Assembly: GCA_945862465.1 (NCBI GenBank)
Contig: CAMAYO010000016.1
Span: 1-40,952, forward strand
DNA length: 40,952 nt
DNA from: Pseudorhodobacter antarcticus
GTDB lineage: Bacteria; Pseudomonadota; Alphaproteobacteria; Rhodobacterales; Rhodobacteraceae
Reading direction: 5' to 3'
Part shown: piece after piece, positions 40,700-40,952 of the stretch
Position numbering within the stretch: the stretch's first letter is position 1
Layout: each line of letters begins with the position of its first letter
Made by a program: the position numbers and the translations under genes
Notes under the pieces: model-generated
What the model was told of the DNA's origin: nothing
Databases searched by the model: none
Seen by the model: only the letters and a program-made list of their open reading frames with translations

Positions 40700-40952
40700 T
40701 CAGCGCCTCCGCCCTGAGGCCGTTTTGCGCAATCGGCGCAGATGCAAGCGGTAGATCGCAGGGGCCAGAACAAAGTCATAGATCCAGCAGGCGCTCTGAA
40801 AGACCCCCGGCAAGCCAAAGGTCCAAGCCATCCACCTGTACCTTGGCATCTGTGCCCAAAGCACCAAAAACGCCGGAATACCTGAGGATAGCTTGCCCTC
40901 GTGCAACACATAAAGGCGCTTGGCAGCGGCGTCTGCATCCAGCCCCCAGTGC
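40700..40952 (-). CDS. DUF393 (DCC family) thiol-disulfide oxidoreductase-like protein, C-terminal part
   Basis: Open from the right edge of the window to a stop at 40700-40702, giving about 83 residues. The stretch LHEGKLSSGIPAFLVLWAQM and MPRYRWMAWTFGLPGVFQSA, followed by a YDFVLAPAIYRLHLRRLRK tail, has the layout of the C-terminal half of DUF393/DCC proteins. Those carry a DxxCxxC redox motif near their N-terminus, which here would lie beyond the window. Function is not established; a membrane-associated redox role is usually guessed. A slightly longer frame at 40651-40938 is a shadow. Confidence 0.7.
   Translation of the reverse strand, partial: HWGLDADAAAKRLYVLHEGKLSSGIPAFLVLWAQMPRYRWMAWTFGLPGVFQSACWIYDFVLAPAIYRLHLRRLRKTASGRRR

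Noticed and set aside
40651-40938. A 95-codon minus-strand frame at the right edge.
   Set aside because: It is offset by one base from the frame that carries the DUF393-like sequence and is Cys/Arg-rich without family features.

Overview
The window is G+C-rich, tightly packed DNA from what looks like an alphaproteobacterium of the Rhodobacterales (Rhodobacter/Roseobacter type). This rests on the gene families and their grouping (tpa-tauR-xsc, soeABC, an MHS-type transporter beside acs, YcjX/YcjF-like genes, rplY with pth). It also rests on two copies of a GGGATATTT-containing intergenic palindromic element of a kind I associate with this group. No taxonomic search was possible.

Layout. (1) 1-997, plus strand: the last two permease genes of a PotB/PotC-type ABC importer, ending in a good intrinsic terminator. 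(2) 9132-1106, minus strand: a nine-gene run. It encodes 2-dehydro-3-deoxygalactonokinase, KDPGal aldolase, an SMP-30 type lactonase, a GH42 beta-galactosidase and a single-SIS-domain protein like 6-phospho-3-hexuloisomerase, followed by a complete polar-amino-acid-type ABC importer. This is the lower half of a De Ley-Doudoroff (galactose to galactonate to KDPGal) route; galactose dehydrogenase and galactonate dehydratase are not in the window. (3) 9373-22401, plus strand: a C2-sulfonate and C2-phosphonate block. tpa, tauR and xsc turn taurine into sulfoacetaldehyde and then sulfite plus acetyl phosphate. Coupled to them are a FAD amine oxidase-like gene and phnX (aminoethylphosphonate side), a TauE/SafE exporter, acetate kinase, and the cytoplasmic membrane-bound sulfite dehydrogenase soeABC. 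(4) 22479-24782: a copper-type P1B ATPase. (5) 30953-24893, minus strand: a SulP anion transporter, acetyl-CoA synthetase, and an MHS-family transporter carrying a very large Ala-rich periplasmic insertion. (6) 31040-40952: housekeeping genes: truA, YcjX- and YcjF-like genes, pth, rplY, then an overlapping cysteine synthase - MscS-like channel - AlaX set, tRNA-Ser(GGA), and the end of a DUF393 (DCC) gene cut by the window edge.

How the parts could work together (inference). Xsc gives acetyl phosphate, and no pta is visible. AckA would take it to acetate with ATP gain, and Acs could bring acetate back to acetyl-CoA. Sulfite would be oxidised by SoeABC into the quinone pool, with TauE and perhaps SulP handling anion traffic. 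PhnX would release acetaldehyde and phosphate from phosphonoacetaldehyde.

The most striking signals are four. Paired TauR-like direct repeats with identical 23-bp phasing lie before both tpa and xsc, the second pair inside the 3' end of tauR. Sulfonate and phosphonate catabolism are merged in one translationally coupled unit. An amino-acid-type importer is attached to a galactoside operon. The MHS transporter has an insertion of about 220 residues.
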